This document shows positions 1-9,101 of a stretch of DNA of 64,000 nt, one piece after another; the stretch's first letter is position 1; every line of letters starts with the position of its first letter. The stretch comes from Microbispora bryophytorum (GTDB lineage: Bacteria; Actinomycetota; Actinomycetes; Streptosporangiales; Streptosporangiaceae). The position numbers and the translations under genes were made by a program. A model generated the notes under the pieces. The model saw nothing but the letters and a program-made list of their open reading frames with translations, was not told where the DNA came from and did no database searches. The DNA is taken from contig NZ_VIRL01000007.1 in NCBI RefSeq assembly GCF_006874465.1, positions 230,964-294,963 of the forward strand, read 5' to 3'.

Positions 1-1013
1 CCGGCTTCGCGTCCCGCCTGGTCTCGGAGGGCAACGTCGACCTCGGCAGGGTCGGGCCGGTCCAGGAGACCTGGCGGTGGTTCAGCGCGATGTCGCTCCT
101 GCTGGAGATCGCGACCGTGGTGCTCGTGCTGGCGGTGTTCGTGAGCGTCGCCTCCACGCTCGGCTACGTCCTGGCCTTCGGCAACTTCCGGCTGACCCGG
201 CACACCGAGGGCACCCTGCACGTGACCCGGGGACTGCTGACCACCCGGGCCACCACCATCGAGGAACGGCGACTGCGCGGGGTCGAGGTGAGTGAGCCGC
301 TGCTGCTGCGCGCCGTACGCGGGGCCCGGCTGTCCGCGGTGACGACCGGGCTGCGGACGGCGCAGGGCTCCCAGCGCGGCGGGTCGATGCTGCTGCCGCC
401 CGCGCCGCGCGCGGACGCCGTGTCGGTTGCCCGGCTCGTGCTCCCCCGCGCTGCCGGCACCCCCTCCGCCGCCCCTGCCACCCCTGCCTCCCCGGCCACC
501 TCTGCCTCTGTCGCCTCCTCCGCCGTGGAGGCCTCGCCGGTCACCGCGGACCTGACCGCGCACGGCCCGGCCGCGCTGCGCCGCAGGTTCACCCGGGCGT
601 ACGGCGTGCACGCGCTGGTGCTGGCCGTGCTACTCGCGCTGTGGTGGTGGGCCGGGCTGCCCTCGTGGACGTGGCTCACCGCCGCCGCCCTGCTGCCGCT
701 GACCGCCCTGCTGGCGGCCGACCGCTACCGCTCGCTCGGCCACGCTCTGACGTCCGGCTATCTGGTCACCCGCTGGGGCTCGCTCTCCCGCCGCCGGGTG
801 GCGCTGGAGTGCGACGGCGTCATCGGCTGGAACATCGAGCGGTCGTTCTTCCAGCGCCGGGCCCGCCTGGCGACGCTGACGGCGACCACCGCGGCGGGCA
901 AGCAGGGCTACCAGGTGCCCGACGTGGACCTCGCCGAGGCGCTGCGCCTGGCCGCCGCGGGCACCCCGGGCCTGCTCGACCCGTTCCTCGTCAAAGCGCA
1001 GCATGTCAGCTAA
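1..1013 (+). CDS. PH-domain membrane protein, YdbT-like (5' truncated)
   Basis: The reading frame is open from base 3 to the stop at 1011-1013, so the gene starts outside the window; the ATG at 90 is internal. Visible features are a membrane segment just after Met90 (hydrophobic LLLEIATVVLVLAVFVSV), a bacterial PH (DUF304) stretch with GNFRLTRHTEGTLHVTRGLL, an Ala/Ser/Pro-rich linker, a second pair of hydrophobic helices (HALVLAVLLALWWWAGLPSW and the following LTALLA), and a second PH-like repeat (RYRSLGHALTSGYLVTRWG). This order, TM pair then PH domain repeated, is that of YdbT-family proteins, usually encoded next to a smaller YdbS-like partner that would lie upstream. No catalytic role is known for the family. 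It ends 6 bp before the agmatinase gene. Confidence 0.8.
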   Translation, partial: GFASRLVSEGNVDLGRVGPVQETWRWFSAMSLLLEIATVVLVLAVFVSVASTLGYVLAFGNFRLTRHTEGTLHVTRGLLTTRATTIEERRLRGVEVSEPLLLRAVRGARLSAVTTGLRTAQGSQRGGSMLLPPAPRADAVSVARLVLPRAAGTPSAAPATPASPATSASVASSAVEASPVTADLTAHGPAALRRRFTRAYGVHALVLAVLLALWWWAGLPSWTWLTAAALLPLTALLAADRYRSLGHALTSGYLVTRWGSLSRRRVALECDGVIGWNIERSFFQRRARLATLTATTAAGKQGYQVPDVDLAEALRLAAAGTPGLLDPFLVKAQHVS

Positions 1014-1019
1014 TAGCAT

Positions 1020-2072
1020 GTGATGGCCGATAAGACCGGTTCGATCTCAGGAGTTGGATTGTCCCGCTACGGCCAGATGTTCGGTCCCGACATCACGTTC
1101 CTCGGCGTCGAGCGGTGCGACCTCGACGACCCGGCCGGCTACGCGGACGCCGACGTCGTCATCCTGGGCGCGCCGTTCGACGGCGGCACCTCCCACCGCC
1201 CGGGCGCGCGCTTCGGCCCGAACGCCATCCGCCAGACCTGCTATCTCCCCCACGACGGCTCCCGCCCCAGCCTGGCGCTGCGCGTGGACGCCCTCAAGGA
1301 CCTGCGGGTGCTGGACGCCGGAGACGTGGAGACCTACGCCGGGGACATCGAGGGCAGCCTGCGCGCGATCGAGGACGCGGTCGCCAGGATCGCGGCCTCC
1401 GGGGCGATCCCCGTCGTCCTCGGCGGCGACCACACGATCGCCCTGCCCGACGCGACCGGCGTGGCCCGCCACCACGGCTTCGGCCGGATCTCGATGGTCC
1501 ACTTCGACGCGCACGCCGACACCGGCGACATCGAGTTCGGCCACCTGCACGGCCACGGGCAGCCGATGCGGCGGCTCATCGAGTCGGGGGCCGTCCGCGG
1601 CGACCGCTTCCTGCAGATCGGCCTGCGCGGCTACTGGCCGGGGCCGGAGATCCTCGACTGGATGGCCGGGCAGCGCATGCGGTCGTACGAGATGACCGAG
1701 ATCGTCACCAGAGGCCTCGACGAGTGCCTCGCCGAGGCCTACGCGATCGCGCTCGACGACTGCGACGGGGTCTACCTGTCGGTCGACGTGGACGTCTGCG
1801 ACCCGGGCCACGCGCCGGGCACCGGCACGCCCGAACCGGGCGGCCTGTCGGCCCGCCAGCTCCTCGACGCCGTACGCAGGACCTGTTACGAGCTGCCCGT
1901 CGTCGGCCTGGAGATCGTCGAGGTGGCCCCGCCGTACGACCACGCGGACATCACGGCGTACCTGGGCAACCGGGTCGTGCTGGAGGCGCTGTCGGCGATC
2001 GCCCGCCGCCGCAGGGACGCCGCCGACGGCACCCGCTGGGACCCCGCGCAGCCCCTCCTCGACGGCCGCTGA
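1020..2072 (+). CDS. speB: agmatinase / ureohydrolase
   Basis: Mn-dependent ureohydrolase, most likely agmatine to putrescine plus urea. All three metal-binding blocks are present: GGDH near residue 136, HFDAHAD near 161-167, and SVDVDVCDPGHAP near 254-266. The length of 350 residues is slightly above the usual 300-320 because of a longer N-terminus, as in actinobacterial agmatinases that begin with a KTGSISGVGLSRYGQMFGP-like segment. The start is GTG 1020 or ATG 1023; neither has a clear Shine-Dalgarno sequence. Sequence alone does not separate agmatinase from guanidinobutyrase or guanidinopropionase, so the substrate is inferred from overall family similarity. No agmatine- or arginine-decarboxylase gene is nearby. 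Confidence 0.88.
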   Translation: MMADKTGSISGVGLSRYGQMFGPDITFLGVERCDLDDPAGYADADVVILGAPFDGGTSHRPGARFGPNAIRQTCYLPHDGSRPSLALRVDALKDLRVLDAGDVETYAGDIEGSLRAIEDAVARIAASGAIPVVLGGDHTIALPDATGVARHHGFGRISMVHFDAHADTGDIEFGHLHGHGQPMRRLIESGAVRGDRFLQIGLRGYWPGPEILDWMAGQRMRSYEMTEIVTRGLDECLAEAYAIALDDCDGVYLSVDVDVCDPGHAPGTGTPEPGGLSARQLLDAVRRTCYELPVVGLEIVEVAPPYDHADITAYLGNRVVLEALSAIARRRRDAADGTRWDPAQPLLDGR

Positions 2073-2145
2073 CCCGCATCGGGCAACCATCGTTCGCCTG
2101 ACATTTCCGGCCCAGGCCGCGAGCCCGTCTGGTAGGCATGGTCGC

Positions 2146-3138
2146 GTGACTCGATCGAGAACCGCCGCCGTCCTGGCCGCCGCCGCCATGCTCCCGGCGC
2201 TCCTGACCGGCTGTTCCGACACGAATCCCGGCTCCTCCCGGCCGCCCGCGCGGCCCGAGGGCACCTCCACGGGAGCGGACGCGACGCGCGAGACGACCCG
2301 GGAAGCAGCGCGGGAAACGTCCAGGAAGACGGCGCGCAGGACGGTCCCGGCGCGGCGGGCGGCCCCCGCGCCGGTGCGGGTGCCGGCCGGGGTGACGGCG
2401 GGGTACGCCGTGGTCGACGTGACCACGGGCAAGACGGTCGCCCAACGGCAGGCGCACCACCGGTTCCGGTCGGCGTCGGTGGTGAAGATCCTCATCGCCA
2501 CCGACTATCTGGAGCGGCACAGGGGGACGATCCCGGCCCGGGACATGGCGCTGCTGACGCCCATGCTCCGCGGCAGCGACGACGACGCGGCGACGGCCCT
2601 GTGGCGGCGCGGCGGCCAGGGCGAGATCGTGCGACGGATGGCGCGCAGGATCGGCCTGACCGAAACGTCCCCGCCACCCGCGGCCAAACCCGGTTTCTGG
2701 GGCTACACCGCCATCAGCGCGGCCGACATCGCGCTCGTCTACCGGTATCTGCTGCGGCGGGCCGATCCTCGCGTCCGCGACTTCGTCCTCGGCAATCTAC
2801 GCAAGGCGTCCCAGTGCGCTCGCGACGGTTTCGACCAGTTCTTCGGCATCCCCCGCGCCGTTCCCCGGCCCTGGGCGATCAAGCAGGGATGGTCCGGATA
2901 TGGCGCGGTTCCTCCCGTCCGGTGCACCCGTGCGAAGGCGACGTCGTTCCGTATCGGGGCAGTCACAATGGGCGGCAACCCGGTTGATTTCGGCCGTCCG
3001 GTGCTCCACACTACTGGCGTGATCGGCGACCGGCTGATCATGGTGGTGCTCACCCTGCAGCCCTCGGGGGCGTCCTTCACGCAATCGGCCGAGCGGGTGA
3101 CGAAGCTGGCGAGAGACCTCTACCTCAGCGTCGCCTAG
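2146..3138 (+). CDS. lipoprotein serine hydrolase, class A beta-lactamase fold
   Basis: The N-terminus MTRSRTAAVLAAAAMLPALL ends in the lipobox LTGC, so a diacylglycerol-anchored exported lipoprotein is expected. A low-complexity Arg/Thr/Ala spacer (residues about 45-70) precedes a penicillin-binding/beta-lactamase-like domain. The SxxK nucleophile motif is S111-V-V-K114, a Ser-Asp-Asp motif sits near 143-146 in place of SDN, and K246-Q-G stands where KTG is expected. The altered second and third motifs suggest a divergent serine hydrolase (D,D-peptidase or esterase-like) rather than a true beta-lactamase. It lies directly upstream of the mre operon, which fits a cell-wall role, but this is inference. 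GTG start at 2146. Confidence 0.75.
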   Translation: MTRSRTAAVLAAAAMLPALLTGCSDTNPGSSRPPARPEGTSTGADATRETTREAARETSRKTARRTVPARRAAPAPVRVPAGVTAGYAVVDVTTGKTVAQRQAHHRFRSASVVKILIATDYLERHRGTIPARDMALLTPMLRGSDDDAATALWRRGGQGEIVRRMARRIGLTETSPPPAAKPGFWGYTAISAADIALVYRYLLRRADPRVRDFVLGNLRKASQCARDGFDQFFGIPRAVPRPWAIKQGWSGYGAVPPVRCTRAKATSFRIGAVTMGGNPVDFGRPVLHTTGVIGDRLIMVVLTLQPSGASFTQSAERVTKLARDLYLSVA

Positions 3139-3236
3139 CGGTCCGCTTCGCACGGGGAAGGACCGTTCCGTTTAGAGGCGGGGCCGCCGGGCAGCGATCA
3201 CGCGTGCTCTCCCTCCTCTCTGAAAGCTGGTCGGCG

Positions 3237-4271
3237 ATGGGTTTCCCGTGGGGATTGCTCGGCCGGGACATGGCGGTCGATCTCGGCACGGCCAACACCC
3301 TCGTGTACGTGCGCAAGAAGGGGGTCGTCCTCGACGAGCCGTCGGTGGTGGCGATCAACCTGCACACGGACAGGATCGTGGCGGTCGGGACCGCGGCGAA
3401 GGAGATGATCGGGCGGACCCCGCCGCACATCGCCACGCTGCGCCCGCTCAAGGACGGCGTGATCGCCGACCTCGACGCGGCCGAGCGCATGCTGCGGCAC
3501 TTCATCCAGGTGGCGCACAAGAACCGCTACCTGGCCAGGCCCCGGGTCGTCGTCGCCGTGCCGAGCGGCACCACGAGCGTCGAGCAGCGCGCGGTCAGGG
3601 AGGCGGCGTACGAGGCGGGCGCCCGCCGCGTCCACATCATCGAGGAGCCGATGGCCGCAGCGATCGGCGCGGGACTCAACGTGGGTGACACGACCGGCAA
3701 CATGGTCGTGGACATCGGCGGCGGCACGACGGAGGTCGCGATCGTCTCGCTCGGCGGGGTGGTCGTGTCGAAGTCCGTACGGGTCGGCGGCGACGAGCTC
3801 GACGAGGCGATCGTCAACTACGTCAAGAAGGAGCACTCCCTGATGCTCGGCGAGCGCACGGCCGAGCACATCAAGATCAAGATGGGCACCGCGCAGCCGG
3901 GTGGCGACGACGAGGTCTCGCTGCCGATCCGGGGCCGCGACCTGGTGACCGGCCTGCCCAAGACCGCGACGATCAATCGGGCGCAGGTCAGGGAGGCGAT
4001 CGAGGACCAGGTCCAGACGATCGTCGACGCCGTGCAGAGCACGCTGGACCAGTGCCCGGCCGAGCTGGCGGGCGACCTGATCGACAACGGCATCGTGCTG
4101 ACCGGCGGCGGCGCGCTGCTCGACGGGCTGGCCGAACGGCTCGAAAAGGCCGTCGGCATGCCGATCCACCTCGTCGACCAGCCGCTCCAGTCGGTGGTGC
4201 TGGGCGCGGGCCGGTGCGTCGAGCGCTTCGACGACATGCAGGACGTGTTCCTCCCCGAAACGCGTCGATGA
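3237..4271 (+). CDS. mreB: rod-shape actin homologue MreB
   Basis: Bacterial actin that organises lateral wall or spore-wall synthesis on the inner face of the membrane. The phosphate-1 motif DLGTANTLVYV is near the N-terminus and the phosphate-2 motif DIGGGTTEVAIVS near residue 160; both match MreB closely. The ATG at 3237 is preferred because a GAAAG lies 10 bp upstream and the product (344 residues) has the normal length. An in-frame GTG at 3204 would add 11 residues. It is first in mreB-mreC-mreD-pbp2-rodA, and its stop overlaps the mreC start (ATGA). In sporulating actinomycetes this operon acts mainly in spore-wall thickening rather than tip growth. Confidence 0.95.
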   Translation: MGFPWGLLGRDMAVDLGTANTLVYVRKKGVVLDEPSVVAINLHTDRIVAVGTAAKEMIGRTPPHIATLRPLKDGVIADLDAAERMLRHFIQVAHKNRYLARPRVVVAVPSGTTSVEQRAVREAAYEAGARRVHIIEEPMAAAIGAGLNVGDTTGNMVVDIGGGTTEVAIVSLGGVVVSKSVRVGGDELDEAIVNYVKKEHSLMLGERTAEHIKIKMGTAQPGGDDEVSLPIRGRDLVTGLPKTATINRAQVREAIEDQVQTIVDAVQSTLDQCPAELAGDLIDNGIVLTGGGALLDGLAERLEKAVGMPIHLVDQPLQSVVLGAGRCVERFDDMQDVFLPETRR

Positions 4272-5176
4272 GGGCCGCCGGTCGCCGGGCGCCCGCGCTG
4301 CTGGCGCTCGTCTCCGTCGCCCTGATCGCGGCCGACACCCTCACCCCGCTCGAACCGCTGCGTGCGTTCGGGTCGGCGGTGTACGGCGGGCTGGAGGACG
4401 CGGCGTCCGCCGGTGTCCGCTGGGCGTCGGGCGAGCGCCGTCTGGAGGAGCTCGAACGGGAGAACACCCGGCTGCGCGCCGACCTGCTGGCCGCCCGCCG
4501 CACGGTCCCGTCCCCCGCTCAGGCGGACGGCTACCGGGTCGCGCCGGCCCACGTCATCGGCTTCGGCCGGGACGGCACGATCACCGTCGACACCGGTTCC
4601 GACAGCGGCGTGGACCGTGACATGACCGTGTTCGACGGCGACGGGCTGGTCGGCCGGATCCTGCGGTCCGGTCCCGGCACGGCGACGGTCCAGCTCGCCA
4701 CGGCCTCCGGCGCCTCGATCGGGGCCAGGCTCGAGGGCTCGCGGGAGGTCGGCCTGGTGACCGGCGTCCCCGAGCGCGGCCTGCTGCGGCTGAGCCTGCT
4801 CAACCCCTCCGCCGGGGTGAAGCCCGGCGACCGGGTGGTGACGCTGGGCTCGCGCGACATGCGGCCGTACGTGCCGGACGTGCCGATCGGCACGGTGGCC
4901 ACGGTCGAGCCCGCGCCGGACGCGCTGACCAGGACCGCGCTCGTGCGTCCTTTCGCCCGGTTCACCGCGCTCGATCTCGTCACCGTGGTGCTGGGACCGC
5001 AGGCGGACGGGGACGCGGTGGACGCGTCCGCCGGCAGGGGCGCGACCACGGCCCGGACCGCGGAGGGCGACGCGGACGAGGACACGGACGGGGACGCGGA
5101 CGCGGACGCGGACGCCCCGAAGGGCGGCCCGAAGAGCGGCTCGAAGAGCGGCTCGAAGAAGGCGAAGGCGGCGTGA
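4268..5176 (+). CDS. mreC: rod-shape protein MreC
   Basis: Extracytoplasmic scaffold of the elongasome, anchored by one N-terminal helix (PALLALVSVALIAADTLTPL). A coiled coil follows (RRLEELERENTRLRADLLAARR), then the MreC beta domain with VDTGSDSGVDRDMTVFDGDG and SAGVKPGDRVVTLGS. The start ATG 4268 overlaps the mreB stop and gives 302 residues. The C-terminal 45 residues are unusual: a run of Asp/Glu/Ala (EDTDGDADADADA) followed by Gly/Ser/Lys repeats. MreC normally contacts MreD and PBP2, whose genes follow in order. Confidence 0.93.
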   Translation: MRAAGRRAPALLALVSVALIAADTLTPLEPLRAFGSAVYGGLEDAASAGVRWASGERRLEELERENTRLRADLLAARRTVPSPAQADGYRVAPAHVIGFGRDGTITVDTGSDSGVDRDMTVFDGDGLVGRILRSGPGTATVQLATASGASIGARLEGSREVGLVTGVPERGLLRLSLLNPSAGVKPGDRVVTLGSRDMRPYVPDVPIGTVATVEPAPDALTRTALVRPFARFTALDLVTVVLGPQADGDAVDASAGRGATTARTAEGDADEDTDGDADADADAPKGGPKSGSKSGSKKAKAA

Positions 5177-5769
5177 TGAAGGCGATCGTCCTGTCCGTGC
5201 TCGTCGTCCTCGTCGCGCCGGTGCTCCAGGTCGCCGTGGTCAACGGGCTGTCGCTGCCCGGCGGCCACCCCGACATCGTGCTGGTCGCCGTCATCGCGCT
5301 CGCGCCGCATCTGCGGCCCGGGCCGGAGGCCGGGGGTCTGCCGGAGCGGGGCGCCGCGAGGGGCGGGGCGGGCGCCTTCCTGGGGTTCGCCGCGGGCCTG
5401 GCCGCCGACATCGCGCCGCCCGCCGACCACACCATAGGGCGGCTCGCCCTGGTCATGTGCCTTGCCGGGTGGGTGTGCGCCCGTGCCGCCGCGGACGGCA
5501 CCGCCGGGCGGCGCGCCGCCGTCGCCGCCGTCGTGGCCCTGGGCGCGACGCTCGCCGGAGGCGTGCTCGCGGCCCTGCTCGACGGCACGCCGTGGGGCGC
5601 CGCCCTCGCGCCCGGCGCCGCCGCCTGGACCGTCGGCCTGGCCGCGCTCGTGGCGGCGGCGTTCGCCCTGCGGCCCCGCCGCCGGCCGTTCGGGCGGATG
5701 CCGAGATCACGGGGTGGATCACGGGGTGGATCACGTGACCCGTACGCGCGGGGGAGGCGCCTTGCGTAG
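5176..5769 (+). CDS. mreD: rod-shape membrane protein MreD
   Basis: Polytopic membrane partner of MreC. The product (197 residues) is almost entirely hydrophobic, with about five to six predicted helices, beginning AIVLSVLVVLVAPVLQVAVV. The ATG at 5176 overlaps the mreC stop (TGATG); a GTG at 5173 is the alternative. Sequence conservation in MreD is weak, so the assignment rests on position between mreC and pbp2 and on the membrane profile. The last codons (SRGGSRGGSRDP) come from a short DNA direct repeat, GGGTGGATCAC. The stop overlaps the TTG start proposed for pbp2. Confidence 0.85.
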   Translation: MKAIVLSVLVVLVAPVLQVAVVNGLSLPGGHPDIVLVAVIALAPHLRPGPEAGGLPERGAARGGAGAFLGFAAGLAADIAPPADHTIGRLALVMCLAGWVCARAAADGTAGRRAAVAAVVALGATLAGGVLAALLDGTPWGAALAPGAAAWTVGLAALVAAAFALRPRRRPFGRMPRSRGGSRGGSRDPYARGRRLA

Positions 5770-7858
5770 GAGCGTCGGGCGGCCCCCGCTGGTTCGGGGC
5801 CGTACCCGGCCCCAGAGCCGCCTCACGCTCGTGTTCGTGGTGGTGACCGCGCTCATGCTGACCCTGCTCGGACGGCTGTGGTACCTGCAGATCGTCACCG
5901 GCCCGTCGTACGTCCGGGCGGCCACGGAGTCACGGGCGCGCTCGGTCGTCCTGCCGCCGGTGCGGGGGCAGATCCTCGACGTGCGCGGCCGGCCGCTGGT
6001 GGCCAACGAGACCAAACCGCAGGTGTCGGTGGACTACATGGCCCTGATCCACCAGCCCGACGGCGGGAAGGACGTGCTGACCCGGCTCGCCCGGGCCCTG
6101 GGACGGCCCTACCAGGAGATCGCCGACCGGGCCCGGCTGTGCGCCGGGGACATGCCCCGGCCGTGCTGGCCCGGCTCGCCGTACCAGCCGATCGTCGTCG
6201 CGGACGACGTGAGCGTGCGCACGGCGCTGTGGATCGCGGAGCGGCAGGACGAGTTCCCCGGCGTCAGCACCGCGTTACGGCCGGTCAGGACCTATCCGCT
6301 CGGCTCGGCCGCGGCGCACGTGCTCGGCTACCTGCAGCCGCCCTCCCCCGACGACCCCGCGGGCGGCCCGGAGCTGATCGGCCGCGACGGCCTCGAAGCG
6401 CAGTACGACCGCGAGCTGGCCGGGCGCACCGGGATCAGGGAGGTGGCGGTGGACAGCACGGGCAAGGTCACCGGACTGATCCGCGAGGAGGCCGCCGTGG
6501 CCGGGGACACGCTGGTGACCAGCATCGACGCCCGCATCCAGGAGCTGGCCGAACGGGCGCTGGCCCGGGCCGTGACCGCCGCGCGCAAGCGGGGCGAGCC
6601 CGCCGACAGCGGCGCGGTGGTGGTGCTGGAGGCCAAGACCGGGCGGGTGACGGCGATCGCCGACTATCCCTCCTACGACCCGGGCGTGTGGACCGGGGGC
6701 ATCTCCCAGCACGACTACGAGGACCTGCCGCTGGTCAGCGCCGCCGTGCAGGGGCAGTGGCCGCCGGGCTCCACCTGGAAGGTGACCTCGACGGCCGCGG
6801 CCGCCAAGGCGGGCTACTCGCTGCGGGCCTCCTACGACTGCCCGGGCGGCTACACGATCGGCGGCCGGGTGTTCCACAACTTCGAGAGCGCCGAACTGGG
6901 CCGGATGGACATGCACCGGGCCCTGGTGGTGTCCTGTGACACGATCTTCTACCGCTTCGCGGAGAAGATGTGGCAGCGCGACGGCGGGCTCAAGCCGGTC
7001 AAACACCCGAAGGACCCGATGCAGGCGATGGCCGGGGAGTTCGGGTTCGGCACGCCCACCGGCGTCGACCTGCCGCACGAGGCTCAGGGACGGGTGCCCG
7101 GCCGCGCCTGGAAGAAGGCCAACTGGGAGCGGACCAAGGCGGACTCCTGCCGCCGCGCCAAGACCGGCTATCCGGAGATGTCCGACCGCAAGCGGGCGGC
7201 CTACCTCAGGGCGCTCGCCGCCGATAACTGCGGCTCCGGCGGGGTCTGGTGGGCCGGCGACGCGGCCAACTTCTCGATCGGCCAGGGTGACGTGCTGGTG
7301 ACGCCGCTCCAGCTCGCCCGGGGCTACGCCGCGCTCGCCAACGGCGGCACGGTCTTCAGCCCCAGGATCGGCAAGCGGGTCGTACGCCCCGACGGCGCCG
7401 TGGTCCGCGCGATCACCCCGCCCGTGGCGGGGAAGATCGACGTCTCGCGCAAGACGCTGCGGTTCATCCGCGACTCGCTCGCCGACGTGCCGCGCACGGG
7501 CACGGCGGCGGGCGCGTTCGAGGGCTACCCGTTCGGGCGCCTGCCGGTCGCCGGGAAGACCGGCACCGCCGAGGCGTACGGCAGGCAGGACACCTCGTGG
7601 TTCGCCTCCTTCGGCCCGGTGAACAAGCCCAAGTATGTGGTGGTGGTCGTCGTCTCGCAGGGCGGCACGGGCGCGGCCACGGCGGCCCCCGCCGCCCGCG
7701 ACATCTGGGAGGGCATCGCCGCCCTCACCCATGACGCGAAGAAGCACGACGAAAAGAAGCACGACAAGAAGAGCAAGAAGGATAAGAAGGACGGCGGGAG
7801 GACGCGATCCGCCTCCCTGCCTCCGGTCGCGTTCGCCGGGGCGGGTGGCGCGCGATGA
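5762..7858 (+). CDS. mrdA: penicillin-binding protein 2 (elongation transpeptidase)
   Basis: Class B PBP that cross-links peptidoglycan together with RodA and MreBCD. It has an N-terminal membrane helix (LTLVFVVVTALMLTLLGRLW), a PBP-dimer domain with RGQILDVRGRPLVANE, and a transpeptidase domain. The motifs are S337-T-W-K340, S391-C-D393 and K599-T-G. The start is uncertain: TTG 5762 has GGGGAGG four bases upstream and overlaps the mreD stop, while GTG 5735 is the alternative. After the transpeptidase fold the protein carries a Lys/Asp/His-rich tail (KKHDEKKHDKKSKKDKK) of unknown role. An extra Cys-containing segment near SCRRAKTGYP and DNCGSGG inside the transpeptidase domain is typical of actinobacterial PBP2 only in part. 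Confidence 0.93.
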   Translation: MRRSVGRPPLVRGRTRPQSRLTLVFVVVTALMLTLLGRLWYLQIVTGPSYVRAATESRARSVVLPPVRGQILDVRGRPLVANETKPQVSVDYMALIHQPDGGKDVLTRLARALGRPYQEIADRARLCAGDMPRPCWPGSPYQPIVVADDVSVRTALWIAERQDEFPGVSTALRPVRTYPLGSAAAHVLGYLQPPSPDDPAGGPELIGRDGLEAQYDRELAGRTGIREVAVDSTGKVTGLIREEAAVAGDTLVTSIDARIQELAERALARAVTAARKRGEPADSGAVVVLEAKTGRVTAIADYPSYDPGVWTGGISQHDYEDLPLVSAAVQGQWPPGSTWKVTSTAAAAKAGYSLRASYDCPGGYTIGGRVFHNFESAELGRMDMHRALVVSCDTIFYRFAEKMWQRDGGLKPVKHPKDPMQAMAGEFGFGTPTGVDLPHEAQGRVPGRAWKKANWERTKADSCRRAKTGYPEMSDRKRAAYLRALAADNCGSGGVWWAGDAANFSIGQGDVLVTPLQLARGYAALANGGTVFSPRIGKRVVRPDGAVVRAITPPVAGKIDVSRKTLRFIRDSLADVPRTGTAAGAFEGYPFGRLPVAGKTGTAEAYGRQDTSWFASFGPVNKPKYVVVVVVSQGGTGAATAAPAARDIWEGIAALTHDAKKHDEKKHDKKSKKDKKDGGRTRSASLPPVAFAGAGGAR

Positions 7859-7919
7859 CAGTCTCGGCACAGACAGGCAAGGCTCAGACAAGCGTGGCTC
7901 GACTCCTTGGAGGCGCGCG

Positions 7920-9086
7920 GTGACGGCGCTCGGCCCCCTGTCCGTACGGCTGCCGGCGAGCCGGACGACCAGGCGCAGGGCGTTGGCGCGCCTCGCCTTC
8001 TTCCCCGCCTGGGGGCTGGTGCTGCCCGCGGCCGCGTTGTCGGCGATCGGGCTGCTGCTCGTGTGGTCGGCCACCCGCGGCGAACCGGGCTCGACGCTGC
8101 CGCAGCGGCAGGCGCTCAGCGTGGCCATCGGCTTCGTGCTCATGTGGGCCGTCTCACGGATCGGCCTGCGGGTCCTGCGGGCCTACGTCCCGGTGCTCTA
8201 CCTGCTCGGGCTGGCCGGGCTGGTCGCCGTGCTGACCCCGCTGGGCCGCACGATCAACGGCTCGCACGCCTGGATCGTGCTCGGCGACGGGCTGCAGTTC
8301 CAGCCGTCCGAGTTCGCCAAGGGGGCCACGATCCTCGCGGTCGCGACGGCGCTGGGCGAGCCGCGCGACGGCGAGCGCAGGCCGGGCGCCGGGGCCGTGC
8401 TGCTCGCCCTTGGCCTCGCCGCGTTGCCGGTGGGGCTGATCGCACTGCAGCCCGACTACGGCACCGCGCTCGTCTTCCTGGTGCTGACCATCGGAATGAT
8501 CGTGGTGGCCGGCGCGCCCAAAAGGTGGTTCGCGGCGTTCGCCGCCGCCGGGGCCGCCGGGCTGCTCCTGGTGTGGCGGCTCGACCTCATCCGGCCCTAC
8601 CAGCTCCAGCGCCTGATGGTGCTGGCCGACCCGGACGCCGACCCGATGGGCATGGGCTACAACGCCACCCAGGCCAGGATCGCGATCGGTTCCGGGGGCC
8701 TGCTCGGCAAGGGCCTGTTCCACGGCGAGCAGACGGCGGGCCACTTCGTGCCCGAGCAGCACACCGACTTCATCTTCACGGTCGCCGGCGAGGAGCTCGG
8801 CTTCCTGGGCGCCGCCTGCGTGATCCTGCTGATGCTCGCCCTGCTCTGGCGCGGCCTGTGGATCGCGGCCAAGAGCCCCTCGCCGTTCGGCAGGCCGGTG
8901 GCCGGTGGGGTGGTGTGCTGGCTGGCGTTCCAGACGTTCGTGAACGTGGGGATGACCATGGGCCTGCTGCCGGTCGCGGGGCTGCCGCTGCCGTTCGTGT
9001 CGTACGGCGGGTCGGCCACGATCTCCAGCCTGGCGGCCGTGGGGCTGCTGGCCGCCGTGAACCGGCGTACGCGCACGCCGGCATAG
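7920..9086 (+). CDS. rodA: SEDS peptidoglycan glycosyltransferase RodA
   Basis: Polymerises lipid II for the elongasome; partner of the preceding PBP2. The 388-residue, about ten-helix product has the SEDS signatures INGSHAWIVLGDGLQFQPSE, GMGYNATQARIAIGSGG, HTDFIFTVAGEE and LPLPFVSYGGSATIS. The GTG start at 7920 follows GGAGG by six bases. There is a 61-bp gap after pbp2, so it remains in the operon. FtsW is excluded by the operon context and by the absence of division genes. Confidence 0.94.
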   Translation: MTALGPLSVRLPASRTTRRRALARLAFFPAWGLVLPAAALSAIGLLLVWSATRGEPGSTLPQRQALSVAIGFVLMWAVSRIGLRVLRAYVPVLYLLGLAGLVAVLTPLGRTINGSHAWIVLGDGLQFQPSEFAKGATILAVATALGEPRDGERRPGAGAVLLALGLAALPVGLIALQPDYGTALVFLVLTIGMIVVAGAPKRWFAAFAAAGAAGLLLVWRLDLIRPYQLQRLMVLADPDADPMGMGYNATQARIAIGSGGLLGKGLFHGEQTAGHFVPEQHTDFIFTVAGEELGFLGAACVILLMLALLWRGLWIAAKSPSPFGRPVAGGVVCWLAFQTFVNVGMTMGLLPVAGLPLPFVSYGGSATISSLAAVGLLAAVNRRTRTPA

Positions 9087-9101
9087 GGCAGTCTTGGAGG
9101 A

